DNA from: CAZKGE01 sp964636405
Lineage (GTDB): Bacteria > Bacillota > Clostridia > Christensenellales > CAG-138
Length of the DNA stretch: 64,000 nucleotides
Direction of reading: 5' to 3'
Assembly (NCBI GenBank): GCA_964636405.1
Contig: CAZWSI010000001.1
Coordinates: forward strand, 62,001-126,000
A program made the translations under genes and the position numbers. The number at the start of each line of letters is the position of its first letter. Position 1 is the stretch's first letter. The notes beneath the pieces were generated by a model. The model did not search any database and was not told the DNA's origin. It worked only from the letters and a program-made list of their open reading frames with translations. Positions 42,052-50,821 of the stretch are shown in pieces.

Positions 42052-43035
42052 ATGGCATACGGCGAGCGGGAGGACAACGCCTTTTTCGCGGCGCTGAAAA
42101 GCGGCGCGGCAAAGGGCGCATACTATCTCTACGGCGCGGAGGAGTATCTTCTCGAGCGCGCGGTGGAGCGCGCCGTTGCTTTGCTCGACCCGGGCGTAAA
42201 GGACATGAACCTTACGCTCCTGCGCGCGCCCACGGCGGCGCGGGTGATCGACGCGTGCGAAACGCTGCCGTTTTTCGACGAGCGGCGGGTCGTGCTCGTG
42301 CGGGAGCTTGCGGCCGAGGAGGGCGCTGCGCTCGCGCCCTATGTGGGCAAAACGCCCGAAACCGCGCTGCTATTGATTGTGCAGCGGGGCGCGGGGCGCG
42401 ATAACGCGCTCCTTTCCGCCATGAAAAAGGCAAGCCGTGCGGTGGCCTTTTTGCCCTACGACGAAAGCCTCGCCGTGCAGTTTATCGGCAAGCGGGCCAA
42501 AGCGGCGTGCGTTTCCATCGACCGCGCGACGGCGGCCGCGCTGGTGCGCATGCTGGGCACGGATCTGCTCGCGCTTGAAACGGCGCTGAGCAAGCTTGCG
42601 GCGTACGCCGGCTATGGCAGCCCGGTCACGGCGGAAACGCTGCGCGCCGTAGTAACGCCCAATGTGGAATACAAGATTTTTTCCGTGCTGGACAAGCTGG
42701 TCGCGGGCAACAAAAAGGCGGGGCTGACCGAGCTGTACGGGCTTATGCGCGGCGGCGAGGGCGCCATGGGGCTGGCGGCGTTTCTCGAGGGGCGCGTGCG
42801 GCTCATGCTGCGCGCAAGACAGCTTCTCGATCGCGGCATGGGTGAGCCCGCCATTAAAAAGGCGCTCGGCGGCAGCCCGTACGCGGCCGAAATGACGATC
42901 AAGAACGCGCGCCGCATGTCGGCCGCAAGGCTGATTTCCGCGCTCACGGCGCTTACAAGCGTGGACGCGCTGCAAAAGCAGGGCAGGGCGCGCGATACGG
43001 ATTCGCTCCTGCTGGCCGTTATGCGGAGCTTTTAA
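42052..43035 (+). CDS. holA: DNA polymerase III delta subunit
   Basis: 327 residues. AYYLYGAEEYLLERAVERA near residue 20, TLPFFDERRVVLVRE near 85, LLALETALSKLAAYAG near 185 and the C-terminal collar domain with RARDTDSLLLAVMRSF are typical. It opens the sliding clamp in the clamp loader. Longer upstream frames overlap spmB and the promoter; the ATG at 42052 fits homologues. Confidence 0.93.
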   Translation: MAYGEREDNAFFAALKSGAAKGAYYLYGAEEYLLERAVERAVALLDPGVKDMNLTLLRAPTAARVIDACETLPFFDERRVVLVRELAAEEGAALAPYVGKTPETALLLIVQRGAGRDNALLSAMKKASRAVAFLPYDESLAVQFIGKRAKAACVSIDRATAAALVRMLGTDLLALETALSKLAAYAGYGSPVTAETLRAVVTPNVEYKIFSVLDKLVAGNKKAGLTELYGLMRGGEGAMGLAAFLEGRVRLMLRARQLLDRGMGEPAIKKALGGSPYAAEMTIKNARRMSAARLISALTALTSVDALQKQGRARDTDSLLLAVMRSF

Positions 43036-43054
43036 CGAACAGGAGGAGAAAAAC

Positions 43055-43339
43055 ATGATCAAGCACATCGTACTCACCAAATTCCGCGACCCGGACGAGG
43101 CCGCGCCCGAGGCCGCAAGGCGGCTGCTGGCCCTGCCCGCGGCGATTCCCGAGATCGTGTCCATGGAGGCCGGGCGCGATTTTATGGGGAGCGAGCGCAG
43201 CTACGATCTGGGCCTCATCGTCACCTTCAAAACGAAGGCGGACCTCGCCGTATACGCCGACCACCCCGCGCACGCGGAGGTCAAACAATATATCCACGCG
43301 CACAGGACGGGCTCCGTCACGGTGGATTACGAGTTCTAG
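43055..43339 (+). CDS. Dabb-family stress-responsive alpha-beta barrel protein
   Basis: 94 residues beginning MIKHIVLTKFRD, with GRDFMGSERSYDLGLIVTF and ADHPAHAEVKQYI, the conserved features of the Dabb domain (ferredoxin-like dimeric barrel). The role of single-domain bacterial members is not known. AGGAGG precedes the ATG. Likely cotranscribed with holA (19 nt gap). Confidence 0.9.
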   Translation: MIKHIVLTKFRDPDEAAPEAARRLLALPAAIPEIVSMEAGRDFMGSERSYDLGLIVTFKTKADLAVYADHPAHAEVKQYIHAHRTGSVTVDYEF

Positions 43340-43379
43340 GGCGGCAAAAAAGCGTACCTGCCGCCTGCGCAATCCCCAA

Positions 43380-43466
43380 AATGCGGTCAGAGACGGGATT
43401 CTTAAGGGCATTGGACGCCCTTAAGCGGGGCCCGGGGCGGAGCCCCGGCGTACCCAAACCGCACCC
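43380..43466 (-). repeat. Dispersed hairpin repeat, copy D (single inverted arm)
   Basis: Same modules as copies A-C on the opposite strand: ATGCGGTCAGAGACGGGATT, the CTTAAGGGC...GCCCTTAAG hairpin, and CCGGGGCGGAGCCCCGG, ending GTACCC. It lies in the gap between Dabb and uvrB, both forward, and just before the uvrB ribosome site. Confidence 0.85.
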
Positions 43467-43481
43467 CAAAAGGAAGCATGC

Positions 43482-45509
43482 ATGAACGAATTTAAGCTCG
43501 TATCCGAATTTGAGCCCACGGGCGACCAGCCGCAGGCCATCGAGCAGCTTGCGGCGGGGGTGCTGGCGGGGGATAAGCTCCAGGTGCTGCTGGGCGTTAC
43601 GGGCAGCGGCAAAACCTTCACCATGGCCAAGGTCATCGAGCGCGTGCAAAAGCCCACGCTCGTCGTCGCGCACAACAAAACGCTTGCGGCGCAGCTTTGC
43701 GCGGAATTCCGGGAGTTTTTCCCGGAAAGCGCGGTGGAATATTTCGTCAGCTATTACGATTATTACCAGCCCGAGGCGTATATCGCCGCCTCGGATACCT
43801 ATATCGAAAAGACCGTGGATATCAACGAGGAGATCGACCGCTTGCGCTACAGCGCGACCTGCGCGCTGGGCGAGCGCAGGGACGTAATCATCGTCGCGTC
43901 GGTGAGCTGCATCTACGCGCTGGGCGACCCGGTGGAGTATATGCGCATGTCCGTTTCTCTCCGCAAGGGCATGGAGATTGGGCGCGACGAGGTGGTCAAG
44001 CGCCTTGTGGATATCCAGTTCCAGCGCAACGATTTCGACGTAAGCCGCGGCACCTTCCGCATCCGGGGCGACGTGCTCGACGTGTTTCCCGTGCACTACG
44101 CCGATCGCCTTGTGCGCGTGGCGCTTTTCGGCGACGAGATCGAGCGCATTACGGAGATTCACGCGCTCACGGGCGAGGTGCTGGCCGAGCGCAGCCACAT
44201 CGGCATCTTCCCCGCCTCGCACTATGCCGCGAGCCGCGATAAGATCGAGGCCGCCATCGCCGATATCGAGCGGGACGCGGAGGCGCGCGCCGCCGAGTTT
44301 ACCGAGCAGGGCAAGGCCATCGAGGCGCAGCGCATTGTGGAGCGCACGCGCTACGATATCGAAATGATGCGCGAAATCGGCTATTGCACGGGCATTGAGA
44401 ACTATTCGCGGTATTTTGACGGCCGCAAGCCCGGCCAGCCGCCGTTCACGCTCATCGATTATTTCCCCAAGGATTTTCTGCTCATTGTGGACGAGTCGCA
44501 TCAGACCATTCCGCAAATCGGCGCCATGTACAGGGGCGACCTCGCGCGCAAGACCGCGCTTGTCGAATACGGCTTCCGCGTGCCCGCCGCCTTCGACAAC
44601 CGCCCGCTCCGCTTCCCCGAATTCGAGGCGCGCATCCCCCAGTGGATCTGCGTATCCGCCACGCCCGCGCAATATGAGCTTTCGCACGCTTCGCGCGTGG
44701 CCGAGCAGATCATCCGGCCCACGGGCCTGCTCGACCCGGAGGTGGAGATCCGCCCCGTGACCGGGCAAATCGACGATTTGCTCTCCGAAATCCGGCTGCA
44801 AAAGGCGAAGGGCTTCCGCACGCTTGTGACCACGCTTACAAAGCGCATGGCCGAAAACCTCACCGAATACCTCGACGGCATGGGCGAGCGCGTGCGCTAT
44901 ATGCACGCGGATATCGAAACCATGCCCCGCATGGAGATCATCCGCGATCTGCGGCTGGGCGAATTTGACGTGCTGGTGGGGATCAACCTTCTTCGGGAGG
45001 GGTTGGATCTGCCAGAGGTGGGGCTTGTGGCCATTCTCGACGCGGATAAGGAGGGTTTTTTGCGCTCCACGACGAGCCTTGTGCAGACCATCGGCCGCGC
45101 CGCGCGCAACGCGGAGGGCAAGGTCATATTATACGCGGACGCGATCACGCCGTCCATGCGCGCCGCCATGGACGAAACGTCCCGCCGCCGAGAAAAGCAG
45201 CGGGCGTACAACGAGGCGCACGGCGTTACGCCCCAGAGCATCAAAAAGGCTGTGCGCGACACCTTCGCCATCACCACGCGCGTGGAGAGCGCGGAGGAGC
45301 AGATGTCCGATGCGGAACGCGCGGCGCGCGTCGCGCTCCTTACCGAGCAAATGCGCGCGGCTGCCCGCGAGCTCGCCTTCGAGGAGGCCGCCAAGCTCCG
45401 CGACGAGATTCGCCGGCTGTCCGGGGCGGACGTGGAGCGCAAAAAGGAAGCGCCCAAGCCCGGCATGATCGGCGCGCACAAGCGCGCGCGGGGCCGCACG
45501 CGCAAGTAG
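43482..45509 (+). CDS. uvrB: Excinuclease ABC subunit B
   Basis: 675 residues. Walker A LGVTGSGKTFTMAKVIE, the beta-hairpin EYFVSYYDYYQPEAY, helicase motifs LIVDESHQTIPQIGAMY, VGINLLREGLDLPEV and QTIGRAARNAEGKVI, and the C-terminal UvrB/UvrC-interacting motif (LAFEEAAKLRDEIRRL). Nucleotide excision repair. AAAGGAAG precedes the ATG. Confidence 0.98.
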   Translation: MNEFKLVSEFEPTGDQPQAIEQLAAGVLAGDKLQVLLGVTGSGKTFTMAKVIERVQKPTLVVAHNKTLAAQLCAEFREFFPESAVEYFVSYYDYYQPEAYIAASDTYIEKTVDINEEIDRLRYSATCALGERRDVIIVASVSCIYALGDPVEYMRMSVSLRKGMEIGRDEVVKRLVDIQFQRNDFDVSRGTFRIRGDVLDVFPVHYADRLVRVALFGDEIERITEIHALTGEVLAERSHIGIFPASHYAASRDKIEAAIADIERDAEARAAEFTEQGKAIEAQRIVERTRYDIEMMREIGYCTGIENYSRYFDGRKPGQPPFTLIDYFPKDFLLIVDESHQTIPQIGAMYRGDLARKTALVEYGFRVPAAFDNRPLRFPEFEARIPQWICVSATPAQYELSHASRVAEQIIRPTGLLDPEVEIRPVTGQIDDLLSEIRLQKAKGFRTLVTTLTKRMAENLTEYLDGMGERVRYMHADIETMPRMEIIRDLRLGEFDVLVGINLLREGLDLPEVGLVAILDADKEGFLRSTTSLVQTIGRAARNAEGKVILYADAITPSMRAAMDETSRRREKQRAYNEAHGVTPQSIKKAVRDTFAITTRVESAEEQMSDAERAARVALLTEQMRAAARELAFEEAAKLRDEIRRLSGADVERKKEAPKPGMIGAHKRARGRTRK

Positions 45510-45550
45510 CCCCAACACGGATAAAAACCACGCAAGGGGGTCGCATATTT

Positions 45551-46300
45551 ATGAAGGAACTGTTTGTCAAGGGCCGTACGCTGCCAGAGGCGTACCACGC
45601 GGCGCTGCGCGCGCTGCAAAGCGAGGGCGAGATTCTAAGCTGCGCCGATTATGACCAGAAGCAGAAGGAAGCGTCCATGACCATGTGCGTGCTCGAGCCG
45701 CTGAGAGAGCCCATGATCTCCAAGCTGTATATCGGCGGGCATCGGGAATTGCAGCAGTACGTGATGGAAATGCTCGACGGGCTGCTGGATTTTGAAATCG
45801 GCAGGGGCTTTGATTATACCTATCACGACCGCATCGGCGATCAAACGGCGTTTGTGGCGGAGGAATTGCGCCGCACGCCCGATTCGCGCCGCGCGGTCAT
45901 CGATATCCGCGATAAGGACTTCGACAGGCGCACGCGCCATCCGGCCTGCCTCCAGCACATGCAGTTCTTTATTCGCAACAACGCGCTGGAGTGCAAAGTT
46001 CTTATGCGCAGCAACGACGCGGCCGAGGCCACCTTTATGAACGCCTTTGCCTTTATCATGCTGCAAAAGCGCATCGCGGAGGAGCTGGGCGTGTCCGTGG
46101 GCGGCTATACGCACCGTGCGAACTCCTTCCACGCGTACGAAAAGGACTTTGCGCTGCTGGACAACTATGTCCGCCGCCTCGATTCGGGCGAGGACGTGTG
46201 CTATGAATACGAGGGCTTTTACGAGGAGCTGATGGCTGAGGCGGTGCCGGAGATTCTCCGTGCCGTGGAGGAGCTGAAGCGGGGCAAGAATGCGCAGTAA
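45551..46300 (+). CDS. Thymidylate-synthase-superfamily protein (non-canonical)
   Basis: 249 residues. The second half matches the thymidylate synthase fold: HPACLQHMQFFIRNNALECK with the catalytic Cys in place, the phosphate-binding Arg in LMRSNDAAEATF, Asn in FMNAFAFIMLQ where ThyA binds uracil, and THRANSFHAYEKDF with the His/Tyr pair. The N-terminal half lacks ThyA's usual RTGT region and instead resembles archaeal-type members (GRTLPEAYHAALRAL). It could be a thymidylate synthase, a nucleotide hydroxymethylase, or a variant. AAGGGGG lies before the ATG. Confidence 0.7.
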   Translation: MKELFVKGRTLPEAYHAALRALQSEGEILSCADYDQKQKEASMTMCVLEPLREPMISKLYIGGHRELQQYVMEMLDGLLDFEIGRGFDYTYHDRIGDQTAFVAEELRRTPDSRRAVIDIRDKDFDRRTRHPACLQHMQFFIRNNALECKVLMRSNDAAEATFMNAFAFIMLQKRIAEELGVSVGGYTHRANSFHAYEKDFALLDNYVRRLDSGEDVCYEYEGFYEELMAEAVPEILRAVEELKRGKNAQ

Positions 46301-46349
46301 CGCGTACTTTGCCGTGTTGCGGCACATCAAGCGAAAACGGGAGGTAGGG

Positions 46350-46393
46350 CTTTTCTTTTGATCCTTTTCATTTCTCCTGAAAAGAAAAGGATG
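46350..46393 (+). repeat. AT-rich palindromic repeat, copy 2
   Basis: CTTTTCTTTTG then ATCCTTTTC-ATTTCTCCT-GAAAAGAAAAGGAT, a stem of 9-13 bp with one mismatch. Same leading 11 bases and layout as 41379-41421. Sits 29 nt before the esterase start. Confidence 0.75.
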
Positions 46394-46421
46394 GTAATAA
46401 AATCAACGAGGAAAAGACAGT

Positions 46422-47270
46422 ATGCGCTATCAGGACGTCGATCTATACGAATTTTGCGGCCGCGCGCGCGGCGAAAACGGCAAGGGCACGCTCCGCTGCT
46501 ATCTGCCGGACGGCATACAAACACGCTTTCCGCACCGCCGCTGGCCCGCCATGCTCATCGTGCCCGGGGGCGGGTATTTCTTCGTGTCCGCGCGCGAAGC
46601 GGAGCCCATCGCGCTGCGCTATCTGGCGGCGGGCTTTGCCTGCTTTGTGCTGGACTATGCCGTCGCGCCCGCGCGCTACCCGGAGGCCTTTATCGAGGCG
46701 GGCATGGCCATGCGCTATATCCGCGCGGAGGCGGAAACGCTGCGCGTCGAGCCGGGCCGCGTGGCGGTGTGCGGCTTTTCGGCGGGCGGGCATCTGGCGG
46801 GCTGCCTCGCGCTCCTTGCAGGCTCCGATACGCTCCATTCGGCGCTGGGCCCGGGGCCCGCGGCGCGGCCGGACGCGGCGGTGCTCTGCTATCCCGTCGT
46901 AACGAGCGGCCCGCGCGCGCACAGGGGTTCGTTTGAAGCCCTCTGCGGCGAGGACGAGGCGCTCATTGCTTCGCTTTCTCTGGAAAATTGCGTGGGAGCG
47001 GACGCCGCGCCCGCCTTTATCTGGCACACGCGCGAGGACGGCTCCGTGCCCGTGCAAAACAGCCTCCTGCTTGCGCAGGCCTATGCGGACGCGGGCGTGC
47101 CGTTTTCGCTGCATATCTTTGAAAAGGGGCCGCACGGGCTCTCCACGGCCGACGCGGCCGTGTACCAGCTCGACGCGATCCCCGCCGTGTCCGAGGGCCT
47201 TACGCGCTGGCTCGATATGAGCGCGGCGTGGCTAACGGGCCGGGGCTTTGCGCCGGTGGACGAAGCGTAG
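46422..47270 (+). CDS. Alpha/beta hydrolase (acetyl-esterase/BD-FAE-like)
   Basis: 282 residues. Oxyanion motif LIVPGGGYFFVSAREAEPIA, FVLDYAVAP, nucleophile in VCGFSAGGHLAGCLA (about residue 117), acid in WHTREDGSVPV and His in GPHGLST (about 236). The arrangement (PGGGY, GFSAGGHLA) is that of small sugar or feruloyl esterases. No signal peptide. GAGGAAAAG precedes the ATG. Its end is 10 nt from the convergent YugP-type gene. Confidence 0.87.
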   Translation: MRYQDVDLYEFCGRARGENGKGTLRCYLPDGIQTRFPHRRWPAMLIVPGGGYFFVSAREAEPIALRYLAAGFACFVLDYAVAPARYPEAFIEAGMAMRYIRAEAETLRVEPGRVAVCGFSAGGHLAGCLALLAGSDTLHSALGPGPAARPDAAVLCYPVVTSGPRAHRGSFEALCGEDEALIASLSLENCVGADAAPAFIWHTREDGSVPVQNSLLLAQAYADAGVPFSLHIFEKGPHGLSTADAAVYQLDAIPAVSEGLTRWLDMSAAWLTGRGFAPVDEA

Positions 47271-47280
47271 CGGCCTTGCC

Positions 47281-47961
47281 CTAGCGCCGGTTCCGCCCTC
47301 GGTTTGCGATGGAAAGAAGCCGCAGGAAGCTGACAAGCGAGGCCAGCGCGGCGTACACATAGGTCATGGCGGCGGCATTCAGCACCTTTTTCGCCGCGTC
47401 CGACTCGTCGTAGGAAATGTAATTTCCCTCCTCGAGCATGCGCAGCGCGCGGCTTGAGGCGTTAAACTCCACCGGCAGGGTGAGCACCTGAAAGGCGAGC
47501 ATCGCGCCGTAGAGCACCACGCCCACCAGCGCAAGCTGCCGAAAGCCCAGCGCGAGGCCGAGGATGACGATCCACGGCGCGGCCTGCGAGCCGAAGCTTG
47601 CCACGGGCAGGAGCGAATTGCGCAGCCGGATGGGGCCGTAGCCTTCCTGATATTGCAGCACGTGCCCGATCTCGTGCGCGGCCACCGCGACGGCCGCGAT
47701 GGAGCTCGAGCCGTATACGCTCGCGCTTAGGCCCACCTGCCCCGTTCTCGGATCGAAATGATCCGTAAGCGAGCCCTGCACGGGCATAATCTGCACGCCG
47801 CTGCCGTGCTTGCTTAATAGCTGCCGCGCCACCTCGCTGGCGGCGAGGCCCCGCGCGGAGGGCTGCTGGGCATAGCGGTTAAACACCCGCTGCACCTTGC
47901 TCTGCGCCGCGAGGCTGAGCCCCATAACGACCAATAACAAAAGCAAATAAATCGTATCCAT
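47281..47961 (-). CDS. YugP-type membrane zinc metallopeptidase
   Basis: 226 residues. N-terminal helix, then a soluble domain with VAAHEIGHVLQYQEGY (zinc motif HExxH, about residue 113), then three helices, the last ending near RLLSIANR. Conserved strings include NRYAQQPSARGLAASEVA, DHFDPRTGQVGLS and LPVEFNASSRAL. The family (PF04298) is widespread in Firmicutes; substrate unknown. The ATG at 47961 lies 6 nt after TGCTATAAT with no ribosome site, so the message may be leaderless. Confidence 0.9.
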   Translation of the reverse strand: MDTIYLLLLLVVMGLSLAAQSKVQRVFNRYAQQPSARGLAASEVARQLLSKHGSGVQIMPVQGSLTDHFDPRTGQVGLSASVYGSSSIAAVAVAAHEIGHVLQYQEGYGPIRLRNSLLPVASFGSQAAPWIVILGLALGFRQLALVGVVLYGAMLAFQVLTLPVEFNASSRALRMLEEGNYISYDESDAAKKVLNAAAMTYVYAALASLVSFLRLLSIANRGRNRR

Positions 47962-47967
47962 GCTATG

Positions 47968-47976
47968 ATTATAGCA
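47968..47976 (-). promoter_or_regulatory. Extended -10 promoter placed for a leaderless YugP-type message
   Basis: Reverse strand TGC-TATAAT (47976-47968), 6 nt, ATG at 47961. Same geometry as holA. Confidence 0.6.
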
Positions 47977-48055
47977 TGCGCTTTGCCGCGCGGAAATACG
48001 CATTTTTAAGAAAAAACCGCCGTTTGCGCGACGGAATTGGGTTCTTTTGCTTCGC

Positions 48056-48565
48056 CTAGGCGTTTACCAGCAACAGCAGCGCCAAAAGCGCCGTTGCAAG
48101 GAGGGTGAAGCAAAGCGCAAGAAAGAAAAAGAGACGGTTCGTCCGCTCCTCCGTTTTGCATGGCTGCAGCAGTAGCGCGTACGCGCCCATGCCCGCGCCG
48201 CCGCCCAGCAGGTAGGCGAGCCAATCGGTCATGTCCGACGCGCCCACGCAAAGCGCGTATTGCAGCGCCTCGAGCAAAAGACCCGCGCCCGCGATGATAC
48301 ATAGCCGCGCCCAAAACGGCCATTTGCTCCGCAGCATGCGCAGATATACGCCGAAGGGGAAGAAAATGAGCGCGTTATTCGCGATTTCCGTCCAGTCCAC
48401 GCGCCCGTTCACGAGCGCGGACGCGCCGAGCGGCACGAGGTTCACGCCCCGGAAGCGATCCAGTCCCGAAAGGGAGAAGTGCATTTTGAACACGATAATC
48501 CACACAAGAATGAGCAGGTAATAGGCAAACAAGCCCCAGCATACGCCCTTCATCCATTTTTTCAT
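48056..48565 (-). CDS. VanZ-like membrane protein
   Basis: 169 residues, four to five helices. FRGVNLVPLGA after helix 1, IANNALIFFPFGVYLRML and LLEALQYALCVGASDMTDWL match the VanZ family. Last gene of the reverse-strand locus headed by a two-component system; it overlaps the preceding permease by 4 nt. Function in the family is not defined beyond glycopeptide tolerance for VanZ itself. Confidence 0.85.
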   Translation of the reverse strand: MKKWMKGVCWGLFAYYLLILVWIIVFKMHFSLSGLDRFRGVNLVPLGASALVNGRVDWTEIANNALIFFPFGVYLRMLRSKWPFWARLCIIAGAGLLLEALQYALCVGASDMTDWLAYLLGGGAGMGAYALLLQPCKTEERTNRLFFFLALCFTLLATALLALLLLVNA

Positions 48566-49620
48566 GCTGACAAGTCTCCGTTCTTATCCCCTATTCTTTT
48601 CGCTTGTACGCCCCGCGACGGGCGAAAAACAAGCCCGGAAAGCCAAGCGCACAAAAGCGAAACGATTGCCGTCTGCAAGAGCGCCGCCCGCATGGCCCTA
48701 AAGAACTGCATGTCCTTGGGCAGGGGCGTAATCAGGCTCATGGCGCGCCACGCCGCTTGCCAGCGGTCGATCAGCTTGCCCCAAAAGGCGAAATCCGAGC
48801 ACTTTGTGGGCAAAAAGGCCTGCGGCCAATAGAACGTCGCCCGCAACAGGAGGAATGCCCCAGCGGCGCAGGCGGCAGCCGGCAAAAGCAACAGCAGGGC
48901 GCTCCGCCCGCCCCTGCGCCGCGCCGCGCGCAGCAGCCCGATACAGGCGGCCGCCGCGAACAGGACGGCGGGCAGCGGGGCAAGCCCCGAAAGAACGCGG
49001 GCGTACAGCCCGCTTTGCACAAGAGCATAGTCGCCGGAGAGCGCGTATTTATAGAGAAACGCCTCCGCGTCCGCCTTGCCGGAGGAAAGCTTTTGGGGCG
49101 CAAGCTCCAGATTTTCATAGGAAGCGTCTGCGCGGCGGAGGAGCGCCATGGCCTCGCCGCCCTTCACGACCCCCCGCACCGTATACGCCTCGCCCCCTAT
49201 TTCCACGCGCACGCCGACCACGTCCACGGAGCGAAAAAGCGTTTGCGCGCTCTCCGCGTCGAGCAGGCAGCCCGCGTAATCGTCCTCGGCCGGGAAGCTC
49301 CCGGAGAGCAGCGTCATGGGCGCGATTTGCCGCATGTCGCCGTATACGGCGATGGGGCGCAGGGTGGCTGCCGTCTGCATGGCGGGCGCGGCGATCGTGC
49401 AGGGCTGGCCGCGCGTCCAGGCAGCCGTGCAGGCAACCGCGCCGTTTGCCTCCGCGGCAAGCAGCCGCTTCAGCTTTGCGCCGGGCACGGGCGTATCGCA
49501 AATGCGCACGCTTAAGCCGCCGTACGCGCCTGTGAGCGCCCCGGCGCAAAGCAGGGTCTTTATAAACAGCGCCGCCAAGCCGCAGGCAAGCAGGAGGATA
49601 AGCCACACGCGCTTACGCAT
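48562..49620 (-). CDS. FtsX/MacB-like ABC permease-type membrane protein
   Basis: 352 residues. One helix at the N-terminus, about 180 residues outside (including DVVGVRVEIGGEAYTVRGVV, which resembles the MacB periplasmic core), then three helices (LPAVLFAAAACIGLLRAA, SALLLLLPAAACAAGAFLLL and near residue 325). This is the FtsX/MacB permease layout, although the membrane signature is weak. It overlaps the HlyD-like adaptor gene by 8 nt, the usual MacA-MacB partnership, but no ATPase is present in the window. Confidence 0.65.
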   Translation of the reverse strand: MRKRVWLILLLACGLAALFIKTLLCAGALTGAYGGLSVRICDTPVPGAKLKRLLAAEANGAVACTAAWTRGQPCTIAAPAMQTAATLRPIAVYGDMRQIAPMTLLSGSFPAEDDYAGCLLDAESAQTLFRSVDVVGVRVEIGGEAYTVRGVVKGGEAMALLRRADASYENLELAPQKLSSGKADAEAFLYKYALSGDYALVQSGLYARVLSGLAPLPAVLFAAAACIGLLRAARRRGGRSALLLLLPAAACAAGAFLLLRATFYWPQAFLPTKCSDFAFWGKLIDRWQAAWRAMSLITPLPKDMQFFRAMRAALLQTAIVSLLCAWLSGLVFRPSRGVQAKRIGDKNGDLSA

Positions 49621-50707
49621 CGGGAATCACCACAAAATCGCCGTCCTTAAGCTCCTTGGAACTTGTCGTAATCAATTTGTCCCGCTCGCTTAGGCCTGCG
49701 TCGACGGCGGCGCGGCGGCTGTCGCGGGCAAGCAGCCGCACCTCCTGCGTTTTTGCGACGAGCTGCGTGCCGAGGATGGTTTCCTTTTCCGCGAGCAGGA
49801 GCACATAATAGGTATCGGGCCCGCTTTGACGGAGCGCGGCGAGCGGCACGCAGGTATTGTAGCGCTCCGACTGCTTTTTGATCTTCCACGCCTGCTTTGC
49901 GCCGATGAGCCGCTCTTTTCCGCCGTCGCCCTCGCAAACGACGGTCACGGCGCCCTCCGCGTCCGGCAAGCGAATTTCGGATACAGTCAGGGTCTGCTTT
50001 TCCTCCCTGCCCTCGCCGTTGAGGAGCGTAACCGCGTCGCCAGGCGCAATGCGCTCCGCTTCCTTTTCCGTTACGGTCAGGGTGAAGGCAAGGCCGCCGG
50101 GCGCGATTTCAAAGCCCGTCACGCCGGCCTGCGTGGCTTTGCCCGCGCTTATGTTGCACTTGATCAACAGCCCCGAAAAGGTCGCGCGCACCACGCCGCC
50201 ATTTTGGAGGGCGTAGGTCTGCGCGTGGGTAAACCTTGCATAGGCGAGCGCCTGCGCGGCGCTTTCCGCGACGCATTGCGCATAGGCGGGGTCAATGGCG
50301 TTTTCCAGCGCGGCCTCCGCCTTGTCGAGGGCCTTTTGCGCCGCGCGCACGGTTCGGTCGGAAACCTCCTTGCCGCCGTCCACCGTGGCCACGTCGTAGG
50401 CAAAGAGCGGGTCGCCCTCCGCGATCATTTGCCCGGGACGCACATACAGCCGCGTAATGCGCCGCGTGTAATAGGTCGTGTAAAGCCGGCTTTCGCCCGC
50501 CTCCCACGCGCCCGTGCCCTCCACGCTTTCATCCAGCGTGCCCGTGCCCGCGTAGCCCACGCTCACCTCCGCCTTGAGCGCCTCCGATATGGCGCGGCTT
50601 AAATAGCCCAGCGCGAGCATGGCCGCGAGAAACCAGGCGAGCGCCACGCCCGCGCGCCTTGCGAGAGTCCTTTTCCGGGGCGTTTCCGCCGGATTGTTTA
50701 TTTCCAT
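49613..50707 (-). CDS. HlyD/MacA-like efflux adaptor
   Basis: 364 residues. Short cytoplasmic N-terminus, one helix (AGVALAWFLAAMLALGYLS), then an adaptor layout: biotinyl-lipoyl half (ITRLYVRPGQMIAEGDPLFAYD), a helical hairpin (RTVRAAQKALDKAEAALENAI), the second lipoyl half (GGVVRATFSGLLIKCNI) and beta-barrel (LTVTEKEAERIAPGDAVTLL). Works with an MacB-like permease, the overlapping next gene. SD AGAAAGGA favours the ATG at 50707. Confidence 0.82.
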   Translation of the reverse strand: MEINNPAETPRKRTLARRAGVALAWFLAAMLALGYLSRAISEALKAEVSVGYAGTGTLDESVEGTGAWEAGESRLYTTYYTRRITRLYVRPGQMIAEGDPLFAYDVATVDGGKEVSDRTVRAAQKALDKAEAALENAIDPAYAQCVAESAAQALAYARFTHAQTYALQNGGVVRATFSGLLIKCNISAGKATQAGVTGFEIAPGGLAFTLTVTEKEAERIAPGDAVTLLNGEGREEKQTLTVSEIRLPDAEGAVTVVCEGDGGKERLIGAKQAWKIKKQSERYNTCVPLAALRQSGPDTYYVLLLAEKETILGTQLVAKTQEVRLLARDSRRAAVDAGLSERDKLITTSSKELKDGDFVVIPDA

Positions 50708-50821
50708 ACATATGTCCATCCTTTCTAACGCAATGTGCAAATTGCGTTTGGAGTTGGGGCTGGTTTCGCGTTGGCGGCAAAATCTGCAACGCGTAGGTTT
50801 GAAAGAGCGCGCTTTCAAACG

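Noticed and set aside
43317..44906. Reverse frame of 529 residues opposite uvrB
   Set aside because: Shadow; also runs through repeat copy D.
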